NCBI RefSeq assembly: GCF_040689395.1
Contig: NZ_JBFAZX010000005.1
Span: 186,001-250,000 of the forward strand
DNA length: 64,000 nucleotides
Direction: 5' to 3'
From: Dactylosporangium sp040689395
GTDB taxonomy: Bacteria > Actinomycetota > Actinomycetes > Mycobacteriales > Micromonosporaceae
Shown here in pieces: positions 53,546 to 62,636 of this stretch. Made by a program: the position numbers and the translations under genes. The notes under the pieces are model-generated. The model had not been told where the DNA came from, ran no database searches, and worked only from the letters and a program-made list of their open reading frames with translations. Numbering within the stretch: the first letter of the stretch is position 1; every line of letters begins with the position of its first letter.

Positions 53546-54760
53546 TCAGCCCAGCGCGGCGTCCAGAGCGCGGCGGACGTCCGCGACCAGGTCGGTGGTG
53601 TCCTCCACGCCACACGAGAAGCGGACGAGGCCCTCGGGGGCGTCATCGCCCCATTGCGCCCGCCTGTCCGCCGTGGTGTGCAGCCCCCCGAACGACGTGG
53701 CGGCGAACACCAGATCGGACGCGGCCAGGAAGCGCTCCACGGCTGCTTTGTCGGCCAGCGTGAACGTCACCACGCCCGGCACGCGGCGCATCTGCCGGGC
53801 CGCCGCCTCGAACGCGGGATCGCCCGGGCGCCCGGGCCACCGCACGGACGCGACCGCCGGATGGCCGGCTAGCAGCTCGCTCACGGCAGCCGCGTTCGCA
53901 GTCTGACGCGCCAGGCGCAGGTCGAGCGTCCCGAGCGACCGGTGGGCGAGCCAGGCCTCGAACGCCCCCGGGATGCCACCCGTCCGCGCGCGCCATGTGC
54001 GGATCGTCGCGATCAACTCCGGGTCGCGCGCGCACACGTAGCCCAGCAGCATGTCGGAGTGGCCGGTCAGCGCCTTGGTGGCTGAGGCGACCGAGAAGTC
54101 CGCGCCCAGGTCGAGCGGCCGCTGCCCGAGCGGCGTCGGCGTGGTGTTGTCCACGGCGACCAGACCCCCGCACGCATGCGCCCGCGCGGCCAGGTCGGCC
54201 ACGTCGCACACGTCCAGGCCCGGATTGGACGGCGTCTCCAGCAGCAGGAGGCGGACGCCGTCGAACGCCGGGTACGGCCCCGCCGTCGGCATCGTGCGCA
54301 CCTCGATCCCGCGCCCGGGCAGGTGCTCGGCGGCGAAGGCGCGGGTGAGGTAGTACCCGTCGCCGGGCAGCAAGACGGTGTCGCCCCCACGCAGCGTGGC
54401 CAGCAGGACCGCGGTGATCGCGGCCATGCCGGAGGCGAACACGACGCACTCGCCGCCCTCCAACTCGCCGATTGCCTGCTCCAGGAGGCGGTACGTCCGG
54501 TTGTCCGTCCGCCCGTACCCGTCCACGCCCGGCTGTGGCCCGGCGACCGGATCGAGATGGTAGGGCGCCCCGAACACCGGCGAGGGCAGGAACGGCTCCC
54601 CCGCGACCGGCGCCGGCACTCCGGCGTGAACGACGCGCGTGCCGTCGCCACGCGCGTCCGCACGCGACGAGGCCGCCGACCCACCCACCCGGCCGGCCTC
54701 CGGCCCGGACGCGGCATCGGCCGCCGGCACGGCGGTCGCGTCCGGGAATTCGGCGGTCAT
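53546..54760 (-). CDS. Cys/Met-metabolism PLP enzyme (cystathionine gamma-lyase-like)
   Basis: A 404-residue enzyme of the transsulfuration family. Motifs are FASGMAAITAVLLATLRGGD, LLLLETPSNPGLDVCD, VAVDNTTPTPLGQRPL and the PLP lysine in SVASATKALTGHSD. The residues that separate gamma-lyase from gamma-synthase are not conclusive by eye; actinobacterial orthologues beside gpsA are usually called cystathionine gamma-lyase. The first 40 residues are Ala-rich and probably disordered. ATG 54760 overlaps the gpsA stop (ATGA). Confidence 0.86.
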   Translation of the reverse strand: MTAEFPDATAVPAADAASGPEAGRVGGSAASSRADARGDGTRVVHAGVPAPVAGEPFLPSPVFGAPYHLDPVAGPQPGVDGYGRTDNRTYRLLEQAIGELEGGECVVFASGMAAITAVLLATLRGGDTVLLPGDGYYLTRAFAAEHLPGRGIEVRTMPTAGPYPAFDGVRLLLLETPSNPGLDVCDVADLAARAHACGGLVAVDNTTPTPLGQRPLDLGADFSVASATKALTGHSDMLLGYVCARDPELIATIRTWRARTGGIPGAFEAWLAHRSLGTLDLRLARQTANAAAVSELLAGHPAVASVRWPGRPGDPAFEAAARQMRRVPGVVTFTLADKAAVERFLAASDLVFAATSFGGLHTTADRRAQWGDDAPEGLVRFSCGVEDTTDLVADVRRALDAALG

Positions 54761-55788
54761 TGGCCGGTCGAGGGGACGCCCGGGCGCTCCGGCTTCGTCC
54801 CTCTCGCCATCAGCGCGGCAATGGCCTTGAGCGGGTCGACGCCCTCGTGGCAGACCTGCTCGACCTGTTCCGTGATCGGCATTTCGACGCCGACGCTGTG
54901 CGCGAGATCACGGATCGACAAGCAGCTCTTGACGCCCTCGGCGGTCTGGCGGGTCGCGAGCTGCGCCTGCTCCAGGGTCTCGCCGCGCCCGAGCCGCTCG
55001 CCGAACGTACGGTTGCGCGACAGCGGCGAGGAGCACGTCGCGATGAGGTCGCCCAGGCCGGCGAGGCCGGCGAATGTCATCGGATTGGCGCCGAGGGCCG
55101 CGCCCAGGCGGGCGGTCTCCGCCAGGCCGCGAGTGATCAGCGTGGCCTTGGTGTTGTCGCCTAACCCGAGCGCGGAGGCCATCCCGTAGGCGAGCGCGAT
55201 GGCGTTCTTCACGGCGCCGCCAAGCTCGCAGCCGACGACGTCGTCGTTGGTGTACGGCCGGAGGTACCGCGTGCTGATCGCGCGCTGGACGAGCTCCGCG
55301 CGGCGGACGTCACGGCAGGCGACGACGCTGCCCGCGATCTGCTCGGCGGCGATCTCGGGCGCCAGGTTTGGGCCGGTGACCACCACGACGCGCTCCGGTT
55401 CGACGTCGGCGACCTCGACGATCACCTCGCTCATCCGCTTGAGCGTGCCGAGCTCGATGCCCTTCATGAGGCTGACGAGCGTCGCGTCCGCGCCGATCGA
55501 CTCGCGCCAGGCGGTGAGGTTGTGGCGGAGCGTCTGCGAGGGCACGGCGAGCACGACGAGGTCGGCCCCCTCGATCGCCTCGAACGCGTCGGACGTCGCG
55601 GTGACCGCATCCGGCAACCACATCGTGGGCAGATAGTCCGGGTTGTGGTGCTGCTCCCGAATCGAGGCTGCAACCTCGGGGCGGCGCGACCAGATGGTGA
55701 CCTGAGGGGTACCGGCGTCGGCCAGGATCTTGGCGAAAACCGTGCCCCACGAGCCGGCGCCCAGGACCGCCGCGCGCTGAATGCTCAT
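54757..55788 (-). CDS. gpsA: Glycerol-3-phosphate dehydrogenase [NAD(P)+]
   Basis: GpsA makes glycerol 3-phosphate for phospholipids. The 343 residues start AAVLGAGSWGTVFAKILAD (dinucleotide site) and have the catalytic Lys in LGGAVKNAIALAYG and GLAGLGDLIATCSSPLSRN. ATG 55788 overlaps the stop of the acyltransferase upstream (ATGA). The plsC-gpsA pair supplies lysophosphatidic acid from glycerol phosphate. Confidence 0.95.
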   Translation of the reverse strand: MSIQRAAVLGAGSWGTVFAKILADAGTPQVTIWSRRPEVAASIREQHHNPDYLPTMWLPDAVTATSDAFEAIEGADLVVLAVPSQTLRHNLTAWRESIGADATLVSLMKGIELGTLKRMSEVIVEVADVEPERVVVVTGPNLAPEIAAEQIAGSVVACRDVRRAELVQRAISTRYLRPYTNDDVVGCELGGAVKNAIALAYGMASALGLGDNTKATLITRGLAETARLGAALGANPMTFAGLAGLGDLIATCSSPLSRNRTFGERLGRGETLEQAQLATRQTAEGVKSCLSIRDLAHSVGVEMPITEQVEQVCHEGVDPLKAIAALMARGTKPERPGVPSTGQ

Positions 55789-56513
55789 GCCGCCTGCTCT
55801 TCGGGTCGCTGCGCGGTGCGCTTCGGGGTCCACAGCGGCGGCGGGGTGCCGCCCCGGATCTCTACCAGCATGTCGCGCAGGTGCAGCATGATGTGGTCGG
55901 TGATCTCGACAAGGACCTGCGCCGTCGGCTGCGCGTCCGCCCAGGCGGACAGGTCGATGGGGTCGCCCGTCACGATGGTCACCTTCGCGCGAGGGAGCAG
56001 CTTGAGCTTCTTCGTGCGCGGGTCGTAGAGCCGCTGCGGCCCCCACATGACGATCGGGATCATGGGCGCCCCGGTGTCCAGCCACAGCCGGGCGGCGCCG
56101 GTCTTGCCGCGCATCGGCCACAGGTCGGGCTCGCGGGTCGTGGTGCCCTCCGGGTAGATGACCACAGCCTCGCCCTCGCGCACGCCCGCCCGGGCGGCCT
56201 CGAGTGCCTTGACGGCGTCGGTGGTGCCGCGGCGAACCGGGATCTGGTGCACGGACTTCATCAGGTATCCGAGCACGGGCACCTCGAACAGGCTGGACTT
56301 GGCCAAGAACGACGGCCACCGGCCCGCGTCGTAAATGTAGTGCGCGACGGCCAGCGGGTCCGCGTGGGAGATGTGGTTGACCACGATGATCACCCCACCC
56401 TCGGCCGGGATGTGCTCCATGCCTCGCCAGGTGCGACGGGTCAGCACCTGGATCACGGGCTTGACGGTCATGACGGCGAAACGCCGCCAGAAGCCCAGCC
56501 TCCGGCGCACCAT
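55785..56513 (-). CDS. plsC: 1-acyl-sn-glycerol-3-phosphate acyltransferase (PlsC family)
   Basis: A 242-residue membrane-associated acyltransferase that adds the second acyl chain to lysophosphatidic acid. The catalytic NHxxxxD motif is in IIVVNHISHADPLAVA and the substrate motif in VVIYPEGTTTREPDLWP. A Pro-rich tail follows. ATG 56513 is the first start. It leads the plsC-gpsA-transsulfuration operon. Confidence 0.92.
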   Translation of the reverse strand: MVRRRLGFWRRFAVMTVKPVIQVLTRRTWRGMEHIPAEGGVIIVVNHISHADPLAVAHYIYDAGRWPSFLAKSSLFEVPVLGYLMKSVHQIPVRRGTTDAVKALEAARAGVREGEAVVIYPEGTTTREPDLWPMRGKTGAARLWLDTGAPMIPIVMWGPQRLYDPRTKKLKLLPRAKVTIVTGDPIDLSAWADAQPTAQVLVEITDHIMLHLRDMLVEIRGGTPPPLWTPKRTAQRPEEQAA

Positions 56514-56586
56514 CTCACCCTCCCCTCACGGTTCTGCTGCGAATCATGCCACTGCCGGGCGCCGGGTGGCCGTGTCAGGATGGTTC

Positions 56587-57579
56587 ATGCATTGCCACGG
56601 CCAGTCGTCCACTCAGCCGACGGCTCCCCACCGGGCGCCCGCCTGGGTGGCTGTGGTGCCGGTCAAACCCCTGCGAGCGGCCAAGACGCGGCTGCGCGGC
56701 GCCGTGCCCGAAGCCGTACACCCGGATCTGGTGCTGGCCATGGCTCGCGACACGGTGGCCGCCGCGCTCGCCTGCCGTGCGATAGCACGCGTCGTGGTGA
56801 TCTGCGACGACGCCGCGGTCTGCGCCGAGCTGACCGCCCTGGGCGCGCTGTGCCTGCCCGATGCCCCGGCCGCTGGCCTCAACGCAGCCTTGTCGTACGG
56901 CGCCGAGGCCGCCCGGCGCGCGCCCACGCCTCGCCACCGGTCGGACGGCCCCTCACCCGACGGCCGTGGCCTCACCGACGCGGCACCCGCGGACGCCAGC
57001 CCCATCGACGACGCCGGGCCCGCAGACGTCGCGCACATCGGCGCAGGTCGCGTAGACGGCGCGCACATCAGCGTAGACCGGATGGAGGCAGTCCATACCG
57101 GCATCGGAGGCGCGGACGCGGCGCGCATCCGGGCGGAACGCACGGGCGCGGCGCACATCGGTCTGAACGGTGCGGACGCGGCACACATGGGTGTCGCAGG
57201 CGCGGACGCGGCGCGCATCGACGTGGGGCGCGCGGATGCGGGCGGGATCGCGGTGGTCGCGCTGACGGCGGACCTGCCGGCCATGCGGCCCGAGGATCTC
57301 GAGTCCGCCCTGATCGCGGCCGCGCGGGCAGGGAGGCGGGCGTTCGTGCCGGACCTCGAGGGCACCGGGACCGTGCTGCTCGCGACGCCGGCCGGGGAGG
57401 CGTTGGCGCCGCAGTTCGGGCCTGGATCGGCTGCGGCACACCTGCGCTCGGGCGCGGTGCGGCTCGACGGGGCGTGGCCGAGCCTTCGACGCGACGTGGA
57501 CACAGCGGCCGATCTCGATACGGCGGTGCGACTGGGACTCGGCACACATACCGGACAAGTCCTCTGCACGGTAGCGTGA
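56587..57579 (+). CDS. cofC: CofC/FbiD guanylyltransferase with large repeat insertion
   Basis: CofC (FbiD in actinobacteria) activates 2-phospholactate or phosphoenolpyruvate with GTP in F420 synthesis. Residues 15-108 (WVAVVPVKPLRAAKTRLRG, GLNAALSYGAEAA) and 218-330 (GIAVVALTADLPAMRPEDLE, VLLATPAGEALAPQFGPGSA) are the two halves of the domain. Between them, about residues 110-217 are an insertion of degenerate heptad-like units (GADAARI, GADAAHM, GRVDGAHIS) absent from a normal protein of about 210-230 residues. ATG 56587 has AGGAT 6 bases upstream. The two halves flanking the insert are intact, so activity is likely kept. It is divergent from plsC. Confidence 0.88.
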   Translation: MHCHGQSSTQPTAPHRAPAWVAVVPVKPLRAAKTRLRGAVPEAVHPDLVLAMARDTVAAALACRAIARVVVICDDAAVCAELTALGALCLPDAPAAGLNAALSYGAEAARRAPTPRHRSDGPSPDGRGLTDAAPADASPIDDAGPADVAHIGAGRVDGAHISVDRMEAVHTGIGGADAARIRAERTGAAHIGLNGADAAHMGVAGADAARIDVGRADAGGIAVVALTADLPAMRPEDLESALIAAARAGRRAFVPDLEGTGTVLLATPAGEALAPQFGPGSAAAHLRSGAVRLDGAWPSLRRDVDTAADLDTAVRLGLGTHTGQVLCTVA

Positions 57580-57584
57580 TTGGC

Positions 57585-57782
57585 ATGCAGGGCACAGTGG
57601 CGACGTTCGACGACGAGAGTCGCACCGGCACGGTGCTGCTCGACGACGGGGTCGAGGTGACGTTCCCGGCCGCGGCGTTCGACGCATCCGGGCTGCGGCA
57701 CCTGCGACTCGGCCAGCGGGTGCGGCTCGACCACGACGATGTGGGCACGATCACGAAGGTCACCATCCCGACCCTGCCGTGA
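57585..57782 (+). CDS. Small beta-barrel, cold-shock-like protein (65 aa)
   Basis: A 65-residue protein, MQGTVATFDDESRTGTVLLD at the N-terminus, with alternating hydrophobic strands (EVTFPAAAFDASGLRHLRLG, RVRLDH). The spacing resembles a cold-shock/OB fold, but the RNP motifs are not strict, so nucleic-acid binding is only possible. It lies 5 bases after cofC. The only upstream signal is TAGCGT (57572-57577), 7 bases before ATG, which predicts its own leaderless transcript inside the end of cofC. Confidence 0.8.
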   Translation: MQGTVATFDDESRTGTVLLDDGVEVTFPAAAFDASGLRHLRLGQRVRLDHDDVGTITKVTIPTLP

Positions 57783-57804
57783 TTCGCCAAGCAGCGGGAA
57801 GTTC

Positions 57805-60800
57805 ATGTTGAGATCGGCACGAGCAGGCCATGATGATCCGGTGGACGAGAGCACGACCGGTCGAAATGGCCCGCGCAATGCCGCCCAGCGGCCCGATCCG
57901 GCGAGTGCACCACCCGAAACGACGAGATCCAGCGGGAGCGGGGCCCCGACTCGGGCTCGTCGAGCCACAAAGGTCGCACGGCTGGCAGCGGCCGACGAAG
58001 CCACGGTGAGCGAGGTCACGGTGAACGAGGCCATGACAGACACGACGAAGGCGTCCGAGCTGGTGCCGGCGCAGAAGGCCCCGACGAAGTCGACCGCGCC
58101 CGCGCGCGCCGTCAACAGTCCGGCGGAGTCGACGGAGCCGAAGCCGCCGACCGGCGGCGCGGAGACCGCCCCAGGAGCGTCCGAGACGAAGCCCGGCAGG
58201 CGGACGGACGCCGCTAAGCCCGCGCCGAGGGCGGCTGCCGCGAAACCAGCGACCCATGCGGCCGCCCGGAAGCCGGCCGCCGCCAAATCCGCGACGGACG
58301 CGGCTGGCGCAAAGCCGGCGACGCACGCGGCGGCTGCCGCGAAACCGGCGACGCGGACAGCTGCCACGAAGTCGCCGTCGCAGGCGACGGTCGCGAAGTC
58401 GGCGGCACGGGTGGCCACCGCCAAATCCGTGACACTCGCGGCTGGCGCGGATCGAGCTACGCAGGCGGCTGCCGCGAAGTCGGCGACGCAGGCCGGCGGC
58501 GTCGAAGCAACGGACGCCGCAAAGCAGCCAGTGATCCAGCCGGCCGCCGTGGGCCCGTCGGACACCAACGGCGTGGCCGTTGCGGAGGCCGCCGCCGGCG
58601 CGGAAGCAGCAGGCACCTCAGCCCCGGCGGGCGCCACAGCCATCGCGGTCCCGGCTGAAGGCAGGGACGCCACCGCGCCGGCAGAAGGTGCCGAGGCCGC
58701 GGTTCTGGCGGAGGGTGCGGACGCCAAGGCGCCAGCGGAAGGCGAGACGGGCCTGGAGAGCGTTGCTGCGGCACCGGCCGACGAGGCCGTAGCGGTGCCG
58801 GGCGAGGACGTGGGAGCGGCGCTCGGGGGCGTCGTAGCCACCGAGGACGCGGCCGGGGCGGACGCTGTGGCAAAGGGCTCGGCCACGATCGGGGACGAGG
58901 CCGTCGAGAGTGCGGGCGGCGCCGGGCACGCCGCCGACCGCGTGGACGCCCCTGCCGAAGAACCGGAGGCCGTCGGCGGGGGCCTCGACACCGAGTCGCT
59001 CGCGGCCGAAGGGGAGGCACTGCGGGTACAGCAGGGAGAGAAGCCGCTGCCGGAGAACCGGTATCTCAACCGTGAGCTGTCCTGGCTCGACTTCAACGCG
59101 CGTGTCCTGACGCTGGCCGAGGACCCGGCCACGCCGCTGCTGGAGCGGGCCAAGTTCCTCGCGATCTTCGCCAGCAACCTCGACGAGTTCTACATGGTGC
59201 GCGTCGCGGGGCTGAAGCGGCGCCTGCAGACCGGGCTGCCGGTGCGGCGGCCCGGGTTCCTGCCACCGACGGAGCAGCTGGAGCAGATCGCCGAGCGCAC
59301 GTCCGCGCTGATGTCGCGGCAGTCGCGGGTCTTCGCCGAGGAGATCGCGCCGGCGATGGCCGCGGAGAACATCCACATCGTCCGCTGGACGGACCTGGAC
59401 CCGGCGGAGCGGGAGCGGATGCGCGCGTCGTTCCGCGAGCAGATCTTCCCCGTGCTGACGCCGCTGGCGGTGGACCCGGCGCACCCATTCCCGTACATCT
59501 CGGGCCTGTCGCTGAACATGGCCGTGGTGGTGCGGGAGAAGGACGGCGGGCCGGAGCTGTTCGCGCGGATCAAGGTGCCCAACAACGTGCCGCGGTTCTT
59601 CGCGCTGCACGCCGCGCGCGACGGCGCCCGGGTGATGCGCTTCCTGCCCGTCGAGGAGCTGATCGCGGCGCACCTCGGGCAGCTGTTCTCCGGCATGCAG
59701 GTCGTCGAGCATCACCTTTTCCGGGTGACCCGCAACGCCGAGGTGGAACTCGACGAGGACCGCGACGAGGATCTGCTGCAGGCGCTGGAGCGGGAGCTCG
59801 CGCGGAGGCGCTTCGGGCCACCGGTAAGGCTGGAGGTCGCCGCGTCGATCTCCGACCACGTGCTGGAACTGCTCGTGCGCGAGCTGGACATGGACTCGCA
59901 CGACGTGCTGCGGGTGCCGGGTCTGCTGGACCTGACGGCGCTGTGGGAGGTGTACAACGGAGTCGATCGTCCGGATTTGAAGGACCCTCCTTTTGTACCG
60001 GCGACGCACCCGCACTTCGCCGAGGGTGAGACACCGCGCAGCGTCTTCGCGCGGCTGCGCGACCACGACATCCTGGTGCACCACCCGTACCACTCGTTCT
60101 CCACGAGCGTGCAGCGCTTCATCGAGCAGGCCGCCGCGGACCCCAACGTGCTGGCGATCAAGCTGACGCTGTACCGCACCAGCGGCGACTCGCCGATCGT
60201 CGACGCGCTCGTCGACGCGGCCGAGGCGGGCAAGCAGGTGGTGGTGCTCGTCGAGGTGAAGGCGCGCTTCGACGAGCAGGCCAACATCGGCTGGGCGCGG
60301 ACGCTGGAGCGGGCGGGCTGCCACGTCGTATACGGCCTGGTCGGGCTCAAGACGCACACGAAGACGGCCCTCGTGGTGCGGCAGGAGGGCAACCACATCC
60401 GCCGCTACTGCCACGTCGGTACCGGCAACTACCACCCGAAGACGGCGCGGCTCTACGAGGACTACGGCCTGCTGACCGCCGACCCGGAGGTGGGCGCTGA
60501 CCTGACCGACCTGTTCAACGTGCTCACCGGCTACAGCCGACAGACGTCGTACCGCCGGCTGCTCGTCGCGCCGCACGGTGTGCGCCGCGGCATCATCGAG
60601 CGGATCGAGCGCGAGGTCGCGTTCGGCGCCGGCGGCCTCGTGCAGCTCAAGGTGAACTCGCTGGTCGACGAGGAGGTCATCGACTCGCTGTATCGGGCAA
60701 GCCGCGCGGGGACGCGGGTCGATCTGATCGTGCGCGGCATCTGCGCGCTGCGCCCGGGCGTACCGGACCTGTCGGAGAACATTCGGGTCCGTTCGGTCCT

Positions 60801-61089
60801 GGGCCGGTTCCTGGAGCACTCACGGGTGTTCCGGTTCGGCCACGGCGCCCGCGCGGAGTACTGGATCGGCTCGGCGGATCTCATGCACCGCAACCTGGAC
60901 CGCCGCGTGGAGGCCTTGGTGCAGGTGACCGACCCGGCGGCGACCGAGGAACTGCACCGGGTGCTGAGCCTGATGATGCGTGACGAGACGGGGGCTTTCG
61001 AGCTGTCGGGCAACGGCGAGTGGCACCGACGGCCGGGCAGAAACCCGCAGGAGGCCCTGCTGCGCCGCATCGTCGACCGGGCGGAGTGA
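57805..61089 (+). CDS. ppk: Polyphosphate kinase 1 with a very long N-terminal extension
   Basis: PPK1 polymerises the ATP gamma-phosphate into polyphosphate. From about residue 413 the protein is a normal PPK1 of about 680 residues: NRYLNRELSWLDFNARVL, SNLDEFYMVRVAGL, VEVKARFDEQANIGWARTL, and the phospho-histidine His870 in RYCHVGTGNYHPKTARLYED. Before it lies an extension in two parts: about 127-232 is basic, Ala/Lys/Thr-rich and H1-like (AAKPATHAAARKPAAAKSAT); about 248-411 is acidic and Ala/Gly-rich (AEGAEAAVLAEGADAKAPAE). ATG 57805 is used with a weak GGGAAG; GTG 57841, giving VDESTTGRNG, is a strong alternative with a -10-like CATGAT 7 bases before it. Confidence 0.92.
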   Translation: MLRSARAGHDDPVDESTTGRNGPRNAAQRPDPASAPPETTRSSGSGAPTRARRATKVARLAAADEATVSEVTVNEAMTDTTKASELVPAQKAPTKSTAPARAVNSPAESTEPKPPTGGAETAPGASETKPGRRTDAAKPAPRAAAAKPATHAAARKPAAAKSATDAAGAKPATHAAAAAKPATRTAATKSPSQATVAKSAARVATAKSVTLAAGADRATQAAAAKSATQAGGVEATDAAKQPVIQPAAVGPSDTNGVAVAEAAAGAEAAGTSAPAGATAIAVPAEGRDATAPAEGAEAAVLAEGADAKAPAEGETGLESVAAAPADEAVAVPGEDVGAALGGVVATEDAAGADAVAKGSATIGDEAVESAGGAGHAADRVDAPAEEPEAVGGGLDTESLAAEGEALRVQQGEKPLPENRYLNRELSWLDFNARVLTLAEDPATPLLERAKFLAIFASNLDEFYMVRVAGLKRRLQTGLPVRRPGFLPPTEQLEQIAERTSALMSRQSRVFAEEIAPAMAAENIHIVRWTDLDPAERERMRASFREQIFPVLTPLAVDPAHPFPYISGLSLNMAVVVREKDGGPELFARIKVPNNVPRFFALHAARDGARVMRFLPVEELIAAHLGQLFSGMQVVEHHLFRVTRNAEVELDEDRDEDLLQALERELARRRFGPPVRLEVAASISDHVLELLVRELDMDSHDVLRVPGLLDLTALWEVYNGVDRPDLKDPPFVPATHPHFAEGETPRSVFARLRDHDILVHHPYHSFSTSVQRFIEQAAADPNVLAIKLTLYRTSGDSPIVDALVDAAEAGKQVVVLVEVKARFDEQANIGWARTLERAGCHVVYGLVGLKTHTKTALVVRQEGNHIRRYCHVGTGNYHPKTARLYEDYGLLTADPEVGADLTDLFNVLTGYSRQTSYRRLLVAPHGVRRGIIERIEREVAFGAGGLVQLKVNSLVDEEVIDSLYRASRAGTRVDLIVRGICALRPGVPDLSENIRVRSVLGRFLEHSRVFRFGHGARAEYWIGSADLMHRNLDRRVEALVQVTDPAATEELHRVLSLMMRDETGAFELSGNGEWHRRPGRNPQEALLRRIVDRAE

Positions 61090-61115
61090 GCCGGTTCAAC
61101 CTTTAGGGTGACTGA

Positions 61116-62636
61116 ATGCTGGAGGAAGAGCGCAAGTACCAGGTCGACGACGCGTTCAGGATGCCGGACCTCGGCGCCGCCGGACGGGTGAGCGCGCGGA
61201 AGCCGGTGACGCTGCGGGCGACCTACTACGACACCACCGAACGGTTGCTCGCCCGGCACGGGGTTTCGCTGCGGCACCGCAAGAACGACGCCCCGGCGAA
61301 GGTCTGGACGGTCAAGCTGCCGTCCTCGACGGTGGGGGTGCGCCATGAGCACTCCCGCCCGGCCGCGGGCGCGGGCGTGGTGCCGCCAGACCTGCTCGAC
61401 CTGGTGACGGCGTACCGGCGTGGGCGCACCCTCGGACCCGCTGCGGTGCTGCGCACGGTGCGGACCGTCTACGAGGTCGCCGACCGTGACGGCGCGGTCC
61501 TGGCCGAGGTGGCCGACGACGTCGTGAGCGTCCTCGACGGGCGCAAGGTCGCGCACCGGTTCCGCGAGATCGAGGTCGAGCGGGTCGACGGCGAGCCGAA
61601 GCTGCTGGACAAGATCGAACGGCTGCTGCTGCGCGCGGGCGCGGAGGCGGGCGACTTCGTGCCCAAACACGTGCGGGCGATGGGCCAGCTGGAGGCGCCG
61701 GTTCTGGCCGTACCCGCGCCGCTGCGGCGCCGGCCCCGCGCTGGCGACGTGGTGACCGAGGCGATCCGCCGCGACGTCGCGCGCATCTTCAAGCACGACC
61801 CGTTCGCGCGGCTGCGCGCGATCATGCCCAACGGCGACACTCCGGTGCACCAGATGCGGGTCGGCACCCGCCGGCTGCGCAGCGACCTGCAGACTTTCCA
61901 GGCGCTGCTGGACCCGGCCTGGACGGCGCGGCTGCGGGCGGAGCTGGCATGGCTGGCCGCCGCGCTCGGGGGCGCGCGCGACGTCGAGGTGCTGCGGGCG
62001 AGGCTGCACCGTACGGCCGCCGCCGACCCGCTCGTACCGCCGGATCCGGAGGCGGTGGAGCGCATCGACGCGGCGCTGGCGGCACGGCAGGAGCCGGCGC
62101 TGGCGGCGCTGGACGCGGCGCTGCACTCGCGGCGGTACGTGAAGCTGCTCGACGCGCTCGTCGAGGCCGTGCAAACGCCGCGGCTGTCGGCGCTGGCCCG
62201 GGAGCGCGCCGACGAGGTGCTGCCGGGCATCGTGCGTAAGCCGTGGCTGCGGCTGGTGTCCGGCGGGGGCGGTGCGCCCGGCGCCGGCGAGCTGACCCCG
62301 GACCTGCCCGACGACGAATGGCACGAGGTCCGCAAGCGGGCGAAGCGGGCCCGCTACGCCGCCGACGCTGTCTCGGCGGTCGTCGGCCCCGACGCGCTGC
62401 TGCTGGCGAAGGCCATCGCGCGGGCGCAGGGCGTGCTCGGCGAGCATCAGGACGCCGCGATCGCTGCGGACGCGTGGCTGGACGCCGCCGCGGACGCGCC
62501 CGGCGACCACACCCTGGCGGTCACGGCGGGGCGGCTGTTCGAACGCGAGCGAGCCTCGGTCACGCGCGCCCGCGCGAAGTTCCCGGCCGTGTGGGAGTTG
62601 GTACTGGAGGATAAAAACATCGCATGGCTGAAGTGA
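61116..62636 (+). CDS. CYTH and CHAD domain protein
   Basis: A 506-residue protein. The N-terminal CYTH (triphosphate tunnel) domain has the E-x-E-x-K motif in MLEEERKYQVDD and strand LRHRKNDAPAKVWTVKLPS. The CHAD domain starts near residue 215 with TPVHQMRVGTRRLRSDLQTF and repeats its pattern at DEWHEVRKRAKRARYAADAV. CHAD domains bind polyphosphate, and CYTH enzymes hydrolyse triphosphates, so with ppk 27 bases upstream a polyphosphate role is probable. ATG 61116 has no Shine-Dalgarno; TAGGGT (61104-61109) is 6 bases before it, as for a leaderless start. Confidence 0.92.
   Translation: MLEEERKYQVDDAFRMPDLGAAGRVSARKPVTLRATYYDTTERLLARHGVSLRHRKNDAPAKVWTVKLPSSTVGVRHEHSRPAAGAGVVPPDLLDLVTAYRRGRTLGPAAVLRTVRTVYEVADRDGAVLAEVADDVVSVLDGRKVAHRFREIEVERVDGEPKLLDKIERLLLRAGAEAGDFVPKHVRAMGQLEAPVLAVPAPLRRRPRAGDVVTEAIRRDVARIFKHDPFARLRAIMPNGDTPVHQMRVGTRRLRSDLQTFQALLDPAWTARLRAELAWLAAALGGARDVEVLRARLHRTAAADPLVPPDPEAVERIDAALAARQEPALAALDAALHSRRYVKLLDALVEAVQTPRLSALARERADEVLPGIVRKPWLRLVSGGGGAPGAGELTPDLPDDEWHEVRKRAKRARYAADAVSAVVGPDALLLAKAIARAQGVLGEHQDAAIAADAWLDAAADAPGDHTLAVTAGRLFERERASVTRARAKFPAVWELVLEDKNIAWLK

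Noticed and set aside
54147..54157. A TTGTCCACG word as a further DnaA box
   Set aside because: Single site with one mismatch inside a coding region, no partner at 18 bp.
56613..59177. An open frame of 854 codons on the minus strand across cofC and ppk
   Set aside because: Ala/Ser-rich low-complexity translation with no domain, opposite two recognisable genes; it is a product of high GC at third positions and of the repeat regions.
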